Shown in pieces: positions 34,247-45,876 of a DNA stretch of 64,000 bases (its first letter is position 1; the number at the start of each line of letters is the position of its first letter). The notes under the pieces are model-generated. The model searched no databases and was not told the origin of the DNA. It saw only the letters and a list, made by a program, of their open reading frames with translations. Source of the stretch: Termitomyces sp. T153 (lineage: Eukaryota > Basidiomycota > Agaricomycetes > Agaricales > Lyophyllaceae); NCBI GenBank assembly GCA_018296165.2, contig JACKQL020000044.1:405129-469128 (forward strand), given 5' to 3'. The position numbers were made by a program, and so were the translations under genes.

Positions 34247-35760
34247 CAAGAAACTCCCACAAACTAAAAGCCAAGACAACCATTGGAATGTTTCTTTCTG
34301 GGAGTAGTTGCAATGACAGGATTGGGTTAAGAAAGAAAAGATTCAAGGAGGGAAATTGGATCAATTTGCCTTTATTACAGATAGCAACAGTGAAGCCCTT
34401 TCAAAAAACAATTGAAAGAGATTGTTGATACTGCACAATCATCTTGGAATAAATTGAATTAGTACTTGGAGGCCCCATCATCCTGGAAGAAGAAGTCACA
34501 GATAGCAAAGGATTTTTTTTATCACACTATGCTTACTAGACACCCTGAGTTTCACTTAGCTGACAGTTATTGGAAGGTAGAGTGCTATGCAACAACAAAG
34601 TATCCAGACTGGATCCAGAACCATCCAGATCAAGAAGGAAAAAAGTTCACATGTATGTTTTCTGTCTCTTTTGCACTATGACTGACACTATCTTTTGAGG
34701 TAAACAACTATATGACTACAACAGGACCAATGAACTAAGGCCAAACAAGTGGAAGCATTTGTCCTCCCCCCTGCATGATGTACCAATACTCGAAATCAAT
34801 GATGATGGATTCAAAGGTTCATCATTGCTTACTCTTATCATTTTATCAATTCAAGTCTTGTATTTTAGATTCAAAATTGCCAAAGGTTACTTCACAATTG
34901 AACAAATCAGCACCACCATCAGCAGTGACAAGCATTGTGTTGGGTCTTCCCACCACCATGACCAGCATCACTCTGCCATTACCAAGATCAACTTTCCCAG
35001 TCACTCCATGAGAACCATCCACAAAGGCTCCTACACTTGTGTCCCCACCTGCCTCAGTTGTCTTGTCAGTTCTGGCACCTGTTTTGTCATTTTCAGAGGC
35101 TCTGCCATTGGCTAAATCAACTCTGTCCCTGTTTACAGCTCCAGACACCTTCCAAACTCAGTCATCAACCCCATCCATAAGTCATGCCCAACTATCTAAG
35201 CAACCATCAATGCCATCAAATGCATTCATTGAATCCAATTAAATTGCACTGAATCTATTGAAAAATTTGCCTCCTAGTCAACATTCAAAGCATTGCAATA
35301 TTCTCAACCCACTGTAGGTAATTGATTTCTTGTCTCAAGCACCTGCTCAATATATCTTATAGGAAAATGTCATGATCCCACTGCCACCTGTTACAATTCC
35401 TAAAACTGCCTTGATTGAACCTCAAATCATGAAGAAATCCACTGTGACATCAAAACAACTCCAGCCCAAAGACGAAGTGGTGACTGCTTGGTGGGTTTGA
35501 TCAATTCAAAATTTTTATTGACATACTGACATTGTTCATGTCCAGGAACCTTTACCTCATTGACTACCTGGCATCATATCCCAACACCACCAAAGGTGAG
35601 TTTGCAGCAGCATGGAAATCTTGCAATGGACTAACCAAAGAGGTGTGCAATGTTCATTGTCTTGTGTACCCAATGATTGATATATTGATACTCCATTCAC
35701 ATAGAATTATCAACAACTATTGAAAGAACAAACCAAGATACAAAAGAAGGGTGACCAGCC
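34247..35760 (+). pseudogene. Decayed gene of unknown function (plus)
   Basis: A plus-strand reading path starts near 34247. It includes a well-formed segment, KEIVDTAQSSWNKLN, then a TAG (probably from CAG), then YLEAPSSWKKKSQIAKDFFY and HPDQEGKKFT (34404-34650). A Ser/Pro/Thr-rich low-complexity stretch follows at 34775-35240, and further broken pieces reach about 35760. It lies head to head with the decayed minus-strand gene ending at 29982, with element B2 between them. No family recognised. It is CpG-poor like its neighbours. Confidence 0.4.
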
Positions 35761-36299
35761 AACCAAGAATTCCTTGCATGCCATGCCAATGTTGACACAT
35801 ACCAACAAGAACTATTGCATTTCTTAAGGTATGCTCTGTTGTTGTTGCTCTTGAATTTGCATTTTGAAGCACTCCAAATGATACAGAATGGATGGAATGT
35901 ATAGCAACAGATTTGTTCATATAGGATCAGATAGAATACTGTAATACAATCAAAAATTAAATTCATTAGCTTTCAGAATTGACTGTGTGAGACCATATTT
36001 ATATGGAAATACACTCAGATAGTAACAAATGGTACCGTAGACTACCATACTAGGATCTGAAAACCCAGCAAATTTCAGGGCTCTACTGGATCTGGAATCC
36101 TTTCATATATTTCCAGATATACCCTGACCAGGCCCAATCCAGTTCTCACTAGGGATAAGGTTTTAGTAAAGACTGGTAAACAGCAAGTGGGTGAAAACAC
36201 GAGGCTCTTAGTGGCGAGCCCTTAATTAGGAAGTAAAGCAGAAAAGGAAATAAATAGACTTTTAGACTTCTTCGTGATTGGCGCATTTCCTCAAATAGA
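35761..36299. other. Spacer; end of the CpG-poor block
   Basis: No gene is seen. CpG dinucleotides, almost absent from about 13.5 kb, reappear from about 36.03 kb onward, so this marks the edge of the transposon-rich block. Confidence 0.5.
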
Positions 36300-36710
36300 C
36301 ATAGATCATGTCCTTGACAACCTCTCACCCCAGCCGATTCATGATGGGCCGAATGTCATTGATATTCACAATGAAAGTGTCGATATTACGAGCCAGTGTC
36401 ATGGAAACATGAACTGATGCCAGCAGGTACCTGTTCAACCCGGTCAGTCATGCGTTTCCTTATGAACTACAAGTGGGCAGTAACCTACATAGTAATGACT
36501 ATTCCAAGGAACAAAAAATTTCTGGAAGGCCCGAGCGAGTGAACGTAGACATTGCGCAGATTACAAAAATGACTGTGAATGCACCTACGGAACAGAAATC
36601 AGTGTGTCAACTGGATAATGATAATTGCAATACACCAGAGTGAAGCCGCACACCAAGAAGCAACGAGATATGACTTGTCGATTGGGAAGTTTACGGCCAT
36701 CTGGTGAGAC
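36300..36710 (-). pseudogene. Fragment of the duplicated membrane-protein gene
   Basis: Nucleotide sequence closely matches 9240-9650 (the 5' exons of the membrane-protein pseudogene), including the block ATTACGAGCCAGTGTCATGG at 9331 and 36386. The downstream exons present at 8.4-9.2 kb are missing here. Frames are more degraded than in the first copy. It is a segmental-duplication relic. Confidence 0.75.
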
Positions 36711-37635
36711 GCGGAGAAGAAACTGCTACGAAGGTTAGCCACCACAAAGTCTCTTTCTACTTGCACATCGACACAGGCATGAACAATTCGATCATTGCAA
36801 GTAAACGTCGCATCTTCTTTGCAGCAGTTAACTTAACGCGGGGTGATGAGAAAATGATTCTGAAAGATTTAAGTATCTATAGGTAACCCAGAGTGGCAAT
36901 GGACGGAATGAAATACATTGAAAAAATCGTCATCTCCGCCGCCTTGCAAACGGAGATAGATTTCCACTAGATTTCCACATTCCATTTCTGTCTATCATCA
37001 ACGCCAAAACTTTCTGATATTCAAGAGCCGCAGGGACGTATAACATATATCTATCAGCGCTGAAACTTTCTGATATTCGAGAACCGAGTAAATCGGGATA
37101 CGCTTTGATTGGCCGATCGTGACATCATTATGCTCCCGCGCTTCCGTTGGAAATGGAGACATCGCCGCCACGTGCGCTGGAAGAAGATTCGGAAACGGAG
37201 ATCAAAGGGAAATCAACTGGGGACCCCAACTGGGTTCACATGTTGGAAGGCAGTTGTGATGGATCGGGCTACATGTACCACCATAAGCCGACTATAAGAC
37301 CTCGGGCTCAGAGCATGGGCGAGACTCTGGACAGCTCTCCGGTAGTCCGACTTAGCAAAAGGCAATCCAGCCCAAGTACTTGTGCTGGAAACTTCGAAAG
37401 GGGGTTCAATCCGGGTATAAGAGGAAGCCGAAGCAGGTGCTTCCTGAAGGGGAATACAGTTACGAGAGGGCTGTATAGTTGTTAAACAACAGACCGATTG
37501 ACAAACGAAATCGACAAGCATCAAAATTTCACCATGGAAGACAAATTCTCTGTTTCGGAAAATATGAAGGGTGACCAAGTTCAGTTAGATAAAAGCTCGT
37601 GATGACCTTATCTCAATCGAATATTCCCTAATGAG
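36711..37635 (+). promoter_or_regulatory. Duplicated upstream region of P450-2
   Basis: 36711-36960 is a copy of the region upstream of P450-1 (9660-9905). At 37012-37036 and again at 37071-37090 there are degraded versions of the TTCTGATA...GAACCG block shared with P450-1 and the terpene synthase. No convincing gene is present in the remaining sequence. Confidence 0.45.
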
Positions 37636-39784
37636 ATGTGGACCGTGCATGCCTTTGTTGTGGTTCTCGTTATCATCCTCTATCGGCTTATCATGAGATT
37701 CCACGCCCGTTTACCCCCTGGCCCCAAACCACTGTTTCTGCTGGGGAATTTATTTGACGTCCCCACAGATGCTGCTCAGTAGAAGGTCTACGCAGAATGG
37801 GGAAAGAAATATGGTGAGTATACAAGTAACACTATTTCGTAGTTGATGAATTAGCATCAAGGCGATATGACTTACTTCGGCGTCATGCAAAAATCGGTCA
37901 TAGTTATCAATTCTGTCACAATTGCGCACGACCTTTTAGAGAGGCGAAGTGCTATCCCATGTCCCAATGGCAGGCGATGTGTACGTGTCGGTCTTGCCTT
38001 CATTGACTTTAGGAGTAAATGATCATTGCAGAATCGGCTGGAATTGGGCACTTCCACTCGTTCCATATGGGGAAAAGTTCAGACGACATCGCAAATATCT
38101 TGCACAGTACTTTGCCAAACAATGCCTTCCAGATCACTATCACATCCAGCTGAAGGAAGCACGTCACTTGGTCAATGATCTTTTGGACGATCCAAACGGG
38201 TTCAAACACCATATCGAGCGGTATTCACATTCTATCACTTACTATACGCGGAATTGACAAAACTCTATAGCATGGCTGGAGCCGTGATAATGGAGATCGT
38301 CTATGGCCATGAAGTAAAGTCCATTGACGATAACTTTCTTCAAATTGCGTCCAAGGGGGGACGCACGATAGCAGCCGCGGGCGCGGTCGGCGCCCATATA
38401 GTCGACTTGATTCCTAGTCGTGAGTATACTTGTATCAATGACTTTCGCGTGGTACTTGTCATCTCTCACAGTTCGTTTCATCCCAGACTGGTTTCCTGGA
38501 GCTAGATTCAAACGGCTTCCTCCTGGTACTCGAGAAGATCTCCTTGCGATGCGCGATGTGCCGTTCAACTTCGTGAAAGAGAAAATGGTTCGAGTTTCGG
38601 TACTGATTTGTCACGCTTGTTCTGACTTCCCGAAGAAATTAGGAACTGCTTCTCCATGCTATACCTCAACTCTGATGGAAGAGACAATGTACCAAGGATG
38701 AGGAGGGTGTAAGAGATACTGCAGGGAACATATATTCGGGTAAGCTTCAACAAGCATTATCATCAAGGACTTGGACTAACGGTCAACTCATGGTGATCGA
38801 TCAGCGGGCTTCGATACAGTATGTGCTGAGCTTTCTACGATTCAAAGTCTAAAAATGATGGATTAAGACTCTCGCTGCACTTATGACCGCCATACTGGCG
38901 CTAGTACTCGATCCCGTCGTCCAGGCTAGGGCTCATGCGGAACTCGATTCTGTCATTGGAAGGAATCGTCTTCCGGACTTCTCTGATCGCGAAAGGTTGC
39001 CATACATTCACTGTATCATCAATGAAACGTTTAGGTGTGGTGGTATATTGGATTCAATGTGACCTTTCATTAACGCAGGTGATACTCTTTCTTTCCATGA
39101 TTCAGGTGGGGAGTAGTAACGCCAGTTGGTAGGTGGTGATAGATATATGGTTTTGTACGTTATTGAAACATGTTTTCCTAGGCGTACCACACCGTCTGAC
39201 ACAGGACGACACGTACAATGGATACTTCCTCCCAGCGGGTACCACAATAATAGCAAACACCTGGTGCATAGCTTCAACTCTGTCATGCGGCTTTATGTTC
39301 ATTGTATTCTAACAAAAAGGGCAATGTTGCACGATGCGAACGTTTTCGCTGATCCGGAACACTTTGACCCAGACAGGTTCCTTGTAGGAGAAGGTCGGAC
39401 GCCTCCCCTAGATCCCAGAGGACCTGCATTTGGGTTTGGTCGACGGTAAGCCATGAGACTGCCTTGACAATCAATCCCTGATTAAATCTGTTTTATGTAG
39501 CGCCTGTCCTTGGAATGATATCGCCGAGAATACTCTCTGGATTACTATTGTTTCCATGTTACATTGTTTCCAGCTCATGCCAGGCCTTGATGAGAATGGA
39601 AAAGAGATACCCATCAACAACAAGCACACGGAGCGTAGCGTTCGGTATGAATCGTCTTCTTCTGTATTGAAGAGTGGAATCCTGATGTGGCTATTTTTGC
39701 AGTCATCCTGAACCATTCAAGTGTGTCATAAAGCCTCGTTGGAAGGACTCTGCTACACTGATCAGGGATGCTCAAGGGAACTAG
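37636..39784 (+). pseudogene. Cytochrome P450, broken (P450-2)
   Basis: A P450 gene laid out like P450-1. It has an anchor and hinge (MWTVHAFVVVLVII, LPPGPKPLFLLGN) and the C-helix region (WALPLVPYGEKFRRHRKYL, about 38040-38100). VDLIPS and WFPGA exons follow, then an I-helix AGFDT and LALVLDPVVQ. The K-helix is ETFR, followed by FDPDRFLVGEG and the haem loop FGFGRRACPW. Lesions: an in-frame TAG at 37780-37782 (codon 49, where Trp is expected), frame changes around 37.9 and 38.7 kb, and Trp in place of the conserved Gly after CP in the haem loop. The final codons run to TAG at 39784. Dead, but recently enough that all domains are recognisable. Confidence 0.85.
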
Positions 39785-40379
39785 TCACATAAGATATATT
39801 CGCTCATCAAACTGGAGATACCAGTATTACATTCACATAGATTCAAGAATGAATAATGTCTCGACACTGGCTCAATGCCTGTACCATTTAACAGTGAAAT
39901 TTATTCTTCAGTGGCTATGTTTGGTCACTAGGATGACTTTGTTTGTTAAATTTCATGTATTCTGGCTTTGTTTTTGTTATCAGTGGTGATGGCTGCGCCA
40001 CGACGGAGCTATGGCCTGAGAAGTGTGAGGGTCCAATGCCACACGCAAGGGACGCCGCTTAAGCATTGATTATGAGAACCTCGCGAGAAAAAGGGGGATC
40101 TATCAGGACATGTGCGTTAAGGGGCTTGGGAACAGCTTTGCAAAGTGTTAATGAACCACCAAGTGCTCTTGCCAGCAAGATGGACTCCTTTCCGGAAAAG
40201 GTCAGTTATCTATATAGGGAGGTCGAGTCTAACACAGGAAGAGGCAGAGGTCAATATAAGATTTTTAGCCTGTTGAGTAAGTTTTCATAGTACTGGCTGC
40301 CAGCCCATGCCACAAGTGGAAGGCAACTTGAGGCAAGGGACTAGAGTGCGTTCCATACCAGTGACGTGAGACTTCTGAG
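39785..40379. other. Intergenic; no gene seen
   Basis: This stretch lies between P450-2 and the retroelement fragment. Short ORFs only, none with recognisable content. Confidence 0.45.
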
Positions 40380-42060
40380 ATGAATGGAAAACTTGCTGTA
40401 GAAGCAGAATCAGGAAGGACTTCTTCTCAGGAAAAACTCAAACAGAAGAGAAAGAAGAATTGATACATGTTGCAAGGAAGCTGTGGACTGAATTTGCTGT
40501 TCTAGAGTTGAGCCAGGCCACCATATGACTATGCCACACATGTCCCCACTTCACATAGAGAACAGAAAATATCTCCTTGAACTGGGTACCACAGCTGCAG
40601 AAATGCTGAGGCAAACATTTTGTAATACCACTAATTCAGGATGACTCCCTCAATACCCTTCCTTCTACTTGCATCAGTGTAACCTGACACAGAAGGTAAT
40701 CATGGTGCTATGAGCATAATGTCATCCAGTGCAAACTGAATGTACTCCACCACAAAATGTCTTAGCCTGCAGACTTAGGAATTGAAGATGTTGAAAAGGG
40801 ATAGTTGAACAAGGTGGAAGAATCAAAGAAACAGTGAAGGAAAGTCCATGATTGAGGTATAACTCATGAGTCAAAGTCCAAGAAACCAGTGAGTCCTGCA
40901 GCTCAGGAACGAGCATGCCCACTTTAATGACCATGTATGCAGGAGCTCTGTTATAAAAACCATTTGATTATGTTGGAGGCAAGTCTTCATTGCCTCAGAA
41001 TCAATCTCAAGCCCCAGAAATTCAAGTTTAGCTGCTGGCCATAGTGCTTTAGAGTCCTGGAAGAAGAGCCCTAGCTCCATACCAATGCTCAAAATCCATT
41101 TGAATGACAGTGTACAACATTAAGGGCAGTGTAAGGAGGAGAGAATATGAGAAGGAAATAATCCAAACAGTAGCAGAGCAAATCAGAGATGTGATGCTCA
41201 ATCTTTCATGGTAAAGCCTCCAGTGAAACACTAACCCTAATACTAAAAGCAAATACAATAAGGTAATATAGCCTTGTAGTTTTGCCATTGATGACACTTC
41301 CAAGGTGGTGGCAATCATCCAAGGCTCCTTGCAAACATGCCATAGACAATATGGCCCTTGCTATCTGGGATCCCATCATTAACCAAAGTGGTTAATCAAG
41401 TGTAACTTCTCAGTTCTCTTCTTGTGCCCAACCACACCCAGTCATGAGCAACAAATGATTGGGAAAGGTAGGGAACTGAGGGATGAGATTGCTCAAGAAG
41501 GGAAAGAATGGATATCTCTGATAATGCTCCTCACCAACAAATCTGATATTAGCTCCAAATATGATTATATTGAAGTTTGGTATTCCATCCAGAGCCCTCT
41601 TCCATTCAGGGAGGCTGCAGGAAACTTTCACAAGTTTGCCCACCTCACAGGATGACTTTATGCAGTTGGCAAGGGAGTTGACTTTCTCATTGCCTGTCAA
41701 GCTTGCAAAATAGACTGAATCTATGAGATCAGTCCATGTAAGAGGACTACTGCAATATATAGAGAGCCAGTCACCACATCCAGCAGCTTGGACATTGTGC
41801 TCTTTTGGGCCAATTGGTTGAGTGCTTGGACTGGCAAGTCTTCCACTCACAGTCCAGACTCCTCAACACATGTCAGATAAATCACTCTTCTTTCCCTACA
41901 TATCCTCTTCTCCTCCATCTGTCCCGACTACTATTGTCCGACCAGAATCTCAAATGATGTGTGTATTTTTTATAGACAATATTCCTTCATTCTCAAGTTT
42001 TCTTAACAGCGGTCTCCAGGTATGAGATTCTGGGACAAAGGAGGGTAGACACCAGCTGGA
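40380..42060 (-). mobile_element. Decayed tyrosine-recombinase-type (DIRS-like) retroelement fragment
   Basis: This is a CpG-poor block with minus-strand coding remnants. The best are LEFLGLEIDSEAMKTCLQHN (about 41020-40960) and, upstream in the same strand, a degraded catalytic region LDYFLLIFSPPYTALNVV (about 41180-41110). FLGxExDxxAMxxxLP followed by Lys is characteristic of the reverse transcriptase of DIRS-like elements, in which the palm motif is followed by this block. Further pieces lie at 41850-41410. No tyrosine recombinase, split repeats or ends could be found, so the assignment rests on the short reverse-transcriptase motifs. Confidence 0.5.
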
Positions 42061-42953
42061 TGGGTCAAGCTTACTTTAGGTCGGGATAAATGGCTTAGTA
42101 GAATGTCTCCCATCACCTTCAATACATATTAGCAGTAATCAGCCTTGCAATTTCTTGGGTCACTATGAACAAAATGGCAATATAGATCCAAATATGCCAG
42201 TTGAAGTGGACAGTTCAGTGTCATAGCCATAGTTTCGATATTCTGTCAAAGCAATGTTATTTTTTTTTCTTGATATTCCACTAACACTAAGTACACAATA
42301 AACACTCTAAAGAGGAACGAGTGGATTAGAGTGTCAGCAACCAATGCAGAAGCCAACGATGGCACCATTCATCCGGTCGCTGAACCGCCACCCAGCCCTC
42401 CCGCTGTCGTCTTTAATCATCAGGAACGAACAGGCTAACCGTATGCAAGATGGAGATCAAACACAGATACGAAACGCTCACAAAACATTATAGGAGCCTC
42501 GGTGACGTGTCTAACTAGAGATCCCCACGCCTTACTCAGAGCGTAGAATGAATCAATATTATTATACTGATGGCAGCTCTAGGATCAGAAATCCCATCAA
42601 ATACATCCGTTTTCGATACTCTGGCTGACCTTTGCTAGCGCTTCCAGAGTCCTGAAGACTAAGCGAGTGGAACTTGAAGCCGAAACGAGCCTTGACCTTT
42701 GACAAGTGAACGAGAGATATTGGAGATAGACACCTGCTTGGTACGTCTCCTTTCCATGACGTCTTCGTTTTGTATCAATTGATGTGAAACTTATCCCATA
42801 GTAAGACGCCGTTGATCCTTCAAAGACCGCCTATCGCATCCGTCCAGAAGGCTTGCAGCAAGCGACATCAATAATATTGTGCTATGTCCAAGATATTTCC
42901 AAGGGACGAATACGTTGACCAAAATGGATTCCCCTACATTATAATCATGGTCG
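42061..42953. other. Intergenic; no gene seen
   Basis: CpG-normal sequence without recognisable coding capacity. Confidence 0.45.
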
Positions 42954-43243
42954 TACTATCATTTTGATTTCGTCTAGTCAGGGATGATCGGAAGACGACC
43001 TTTTCCTCCTTGAAAGTTCCTATCCTGGTTTCCGAATCTACCGAGACGAAGCTTCATCATTGCTGAAACATTCTGATAGTCGAAAACCGATCATGCCCGC
43101 AGGAACTTGAAAGCCCATATTGAAATTGGGACCGCGAGCGTATGAGTAAGCTTTGATTTGAGGAATCTCGAGTTGCATTTGTACTGGCACAATCATATTT
43201 AGAAGCCTTCGATGAACCAATTTCCACATCTCCCCAACCCAAC
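42954..43243 (+). promoter_or_regulatory. Third copy of the shared upstream block, before the terpene synthase
   Basis: 42954-43060 matches 8395-8530, the 3' end of the membrane-protein gene. 43071-43109 carries TTCTGATA, AACCGATCAT and CCGCAGGAACTTG, as upstream of P450-1. The intervening body of the membrane-protein gene is missing. The block ends about 135 bp before the terpene synthase start codon. Confidence 0.55.
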
Positions 43244-44522
43244 ATGAACTGCTCTAAGGACCAAGGTGGTATGCTTTACCTCCCTGAATACATGGCAAAT
43301 TGGCCTTGGCCTCGAGCTATCAATCCGCACTATGAAGAGGTCTCCGCTGCCTCCGATGCTTGGTTTCATGGCTTCGAGGCGTTTTCACCATGGTCCCGAG
43401 TCGCCTTCGATAAGTGCGATTTTGGTAAGTGCGCTGTTTGTCATTCAACATATCGTTACATACGTTATTGACGGAACTGGCTCTTAGGTCGGCTTGCTTC
43501 TCTTGCTTATCCGTGGGTCTCAAAAGGTAGGCGATAATGGCAACAGCCGACTGGTTGATTGAGGAATTGAATAGCCAGAACACCTCCGCACCGGCTGCGA
43601 CTTGATGAATCTATTCTTCGTCATCGACGAGTATACCGATGTAGAACCTGCGCCAGTCGTCCGTGACATTGTTATTGATGCTCTGAACATTCCCAACAAA
43701 CCCCGTCCTAAAGAAGAAATAATCCTCGGCAGAATTGCTTAAGAGTAAGTTCCGTTACCTTTTCTAGGAGTCACTAGTTCAACATCAATCAGGTTCTGGC
43801 AGTTGGGAATCGAAACGGCTACCCTAAGCTCACAGCGCCACATGGTTGAGAGCTTAACTGCGTATCTAGAATCCGTGGTTCAGCAACCAGCCGACCGTGA
43901 TCATGATACGTTTCGTACGATCGACACCTACCTTCAGAATCGTCGTCAGAACATCGGAGCGAGACCTTCGTTTGTGCCTATGGAATTGGATCTTTTCCCC
44001 GACGATGTATTTTACCATCCAGTCATCTTGGAGTTGTCTGTCTATATCACGGACCTGATAATCCTCGAAAACGTGGGTTGTGATTTGCCATATGAAGATA
44101 TTTTTTATTCACGTTGGTCCAGGACGTAGCATCGTACAACAAGGAACAGGCGCTTGGAGACGACAGACACAACATTTTGACAATCGCCATGCATCAGTTT
44201 GGTATCGACTTCCAGGGTGCCATGGATTGGGTCATCAACTATCACGCAGAAGTCGAGATGAACTTTCTCGATGGCTTGAAGCGTGTCCCATCCTGGGGGC
44301 CCAAGATCGATCGACAAATCAAACAATATCTGTATGTGTTGGCGAACTGGCCTCGTTGTAACGACAGCTGGAATTTTGAGAGTGGGCGTTACTTCGGAAG
44401 CAAAAGACGCGAAATCCAAAAAAACGCGTCAAGTTCCTCTCCTTCCGAAAGTGGCGCTTCGCCCGGATGTTGTGCCGCTCATAGATGAATTAGTACGTAA
44501 CACGGCGATTGAAGTCCAGTAG
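43244..44522 (+). pseudogene. Sesquiterpene synthase (class I terpene cyclase), two lesions
   Basis: This is a relative of Agaricomycete sesquiterpene synthases, which ionise farnesyl diphosphate with magnesium. Exons: 43244-43424, 43487-43526, 43579-43744, 43793-44072 and 44123 to the end. Seen in order: LANWPWPR-like start (MANWPWPRAINPHYEEV), the aspartate-rich motif DEYTD (about 43633), the NSE motif ND-xx-SYNKE spanning the last intron (about 44072-44140), and the C-terminal RY pair (SGRYFGS, about 44385). Two defects: an in-frame TAA at 43740-43742 just before FWQLGI, where Gln is usual, and a run of seven A at about 44417-44423 that shifts the frame. Family-like C-terminal sequence (LLPKVALRPDVVP) continues in the next frame to 44522. 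Each could be a sequencing error. Together they suggest a recent pseudogene. Product unknown. Confidence 0.85.
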
Positions 44523-44689
44523 ACCTGTTCCACAATAGATAGAAAAAGTACCATATGACCGATCAAAAGGCATTGCCTTGCCCATTCCAGTGTTATCTTC
44601 TTCCGCAACTGGTAGCTTTCCTTCGTTTTTAAATCCACGACTTGAAAATGTAGTATCAATCTGAATTGATGAAAGCCATGACGTGAATA

Positions 44690-45844
44690 TGATACTTTCA
44701 TTCCGAGATCCAAAGATGTCTAGCCTTCGACGAGTGATACTCCTTACTATCTTCTGTCTTTCCCTTTTCGTGGATGCCTTCACGAACAAGTGGAGCGATC
44801 ATTTCCTTGATAGTGTGCGTTCGAATGCATGTATAGACGAGTGTAGATCATTCCTAATCTTTCCGTATCCCTACTGTAGATCGGCACGGACTTTCATCAG
44901 CCAGCCTCCATTGTTCCATGGGTGTTGACGGCTTATAGCTTGAATTTCGGCTCATTTCTGCTCCTTGTGCGCAAGGACTTCGCTTACAACGCTGTTTCTC
45001 TGACATTTGTCTATGTCCCACAGGCCGGCCGCGTCTCCGACATCTACGAACCAAAACCTGTATTCGTATCTGGTCTCTTTTTGATTGGTGTCCTCGGAAT
45101 CGGAGCAGGATTCATTGGCACTATTATTGGACTGATTGTTCTCCGCGCTTTGCAAGGCATCGGTGCTGCAATGACCATTCCATCAGCCACTACAATGCTC
45201 ACTGCCGCGTTCACGACTCCTTTAGCACGGGGGATCGCTTTGACATTGTAATTCTGATTCCTTACGTTTTAGTACTAAAACAATCTGTTAACAGAGTACC
45301 AGTTTTGCTGGTGCAGGAACTGGAGGCCTTTGCTTGGGTTTCGTTCTTGGAGGACTTATCGTACAATTGGCGACATGGCATTGGGTATTTTGGGGTCGTT
45401 TCAATCATTACCCTGCCGCTCCCGGGTGTAGCCCGTTTTATCATTCCACGGCGCACAGAGACAAAATATAGTAAGAAGAAGATGGATTTTTCAGGAGTGT
45501 TTGCACTTACCAGTATGAAACGACGTTCTACCATATCATTCCATCTTTCATACGAATTTCTGAGGCTCTATCATCCTCCTGATGTGTGTATTCCTGCCTC
45601 GTATAATACTTCAGCTTCCCCCACGCATCTCCTTGGTCTGCGCGAATGTCATGTGTTGATGTTTCTCTATTCTTCTCGTATTTACGGACACGAGGGAACG
45701 GTACTGGAGCTTCACATTTCCATCATTTATTCTGATCACCATTGGCTCCTCTGCCGCATACATGATCTCAAAGTAGGTACCCTCCAGGTTTCTTTTTCAT
45801 ACGTGACTGACCTCTCACGGCAGCGTCGGTATCGTCTTATATAA
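44690..45844 (+). pseudogene. MFS drug/proton antiporter, decayed
   Basis: This is a major facilitator transporter of the multi-helix fungal efflux type. The first helix (MSSLRRVILLTIFCLSLFVDAF) starts near 44716. After gaps follow VLTAYSLNFGSFLLL, an intron at 44967-45023, and the loop and helices GRVSDIYEPKPVFVSG to LRALQGIGAAMTIPSATTML, which form the typical signature region. FAGAGTGGLCLGFVLGG and IPRRTE...KKKMDFSGVFAL follow. After about 45500 the frame is lost and the second half is not recognisable. It lies between the terpene synthase and P450-3 and could once have exported the cluster product, which is an inference from context. Confidence 0.72.
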
Positions 45845-45876
45845 TTTCCTGCGTAAAATGCCTACTTTGCGCTTCA

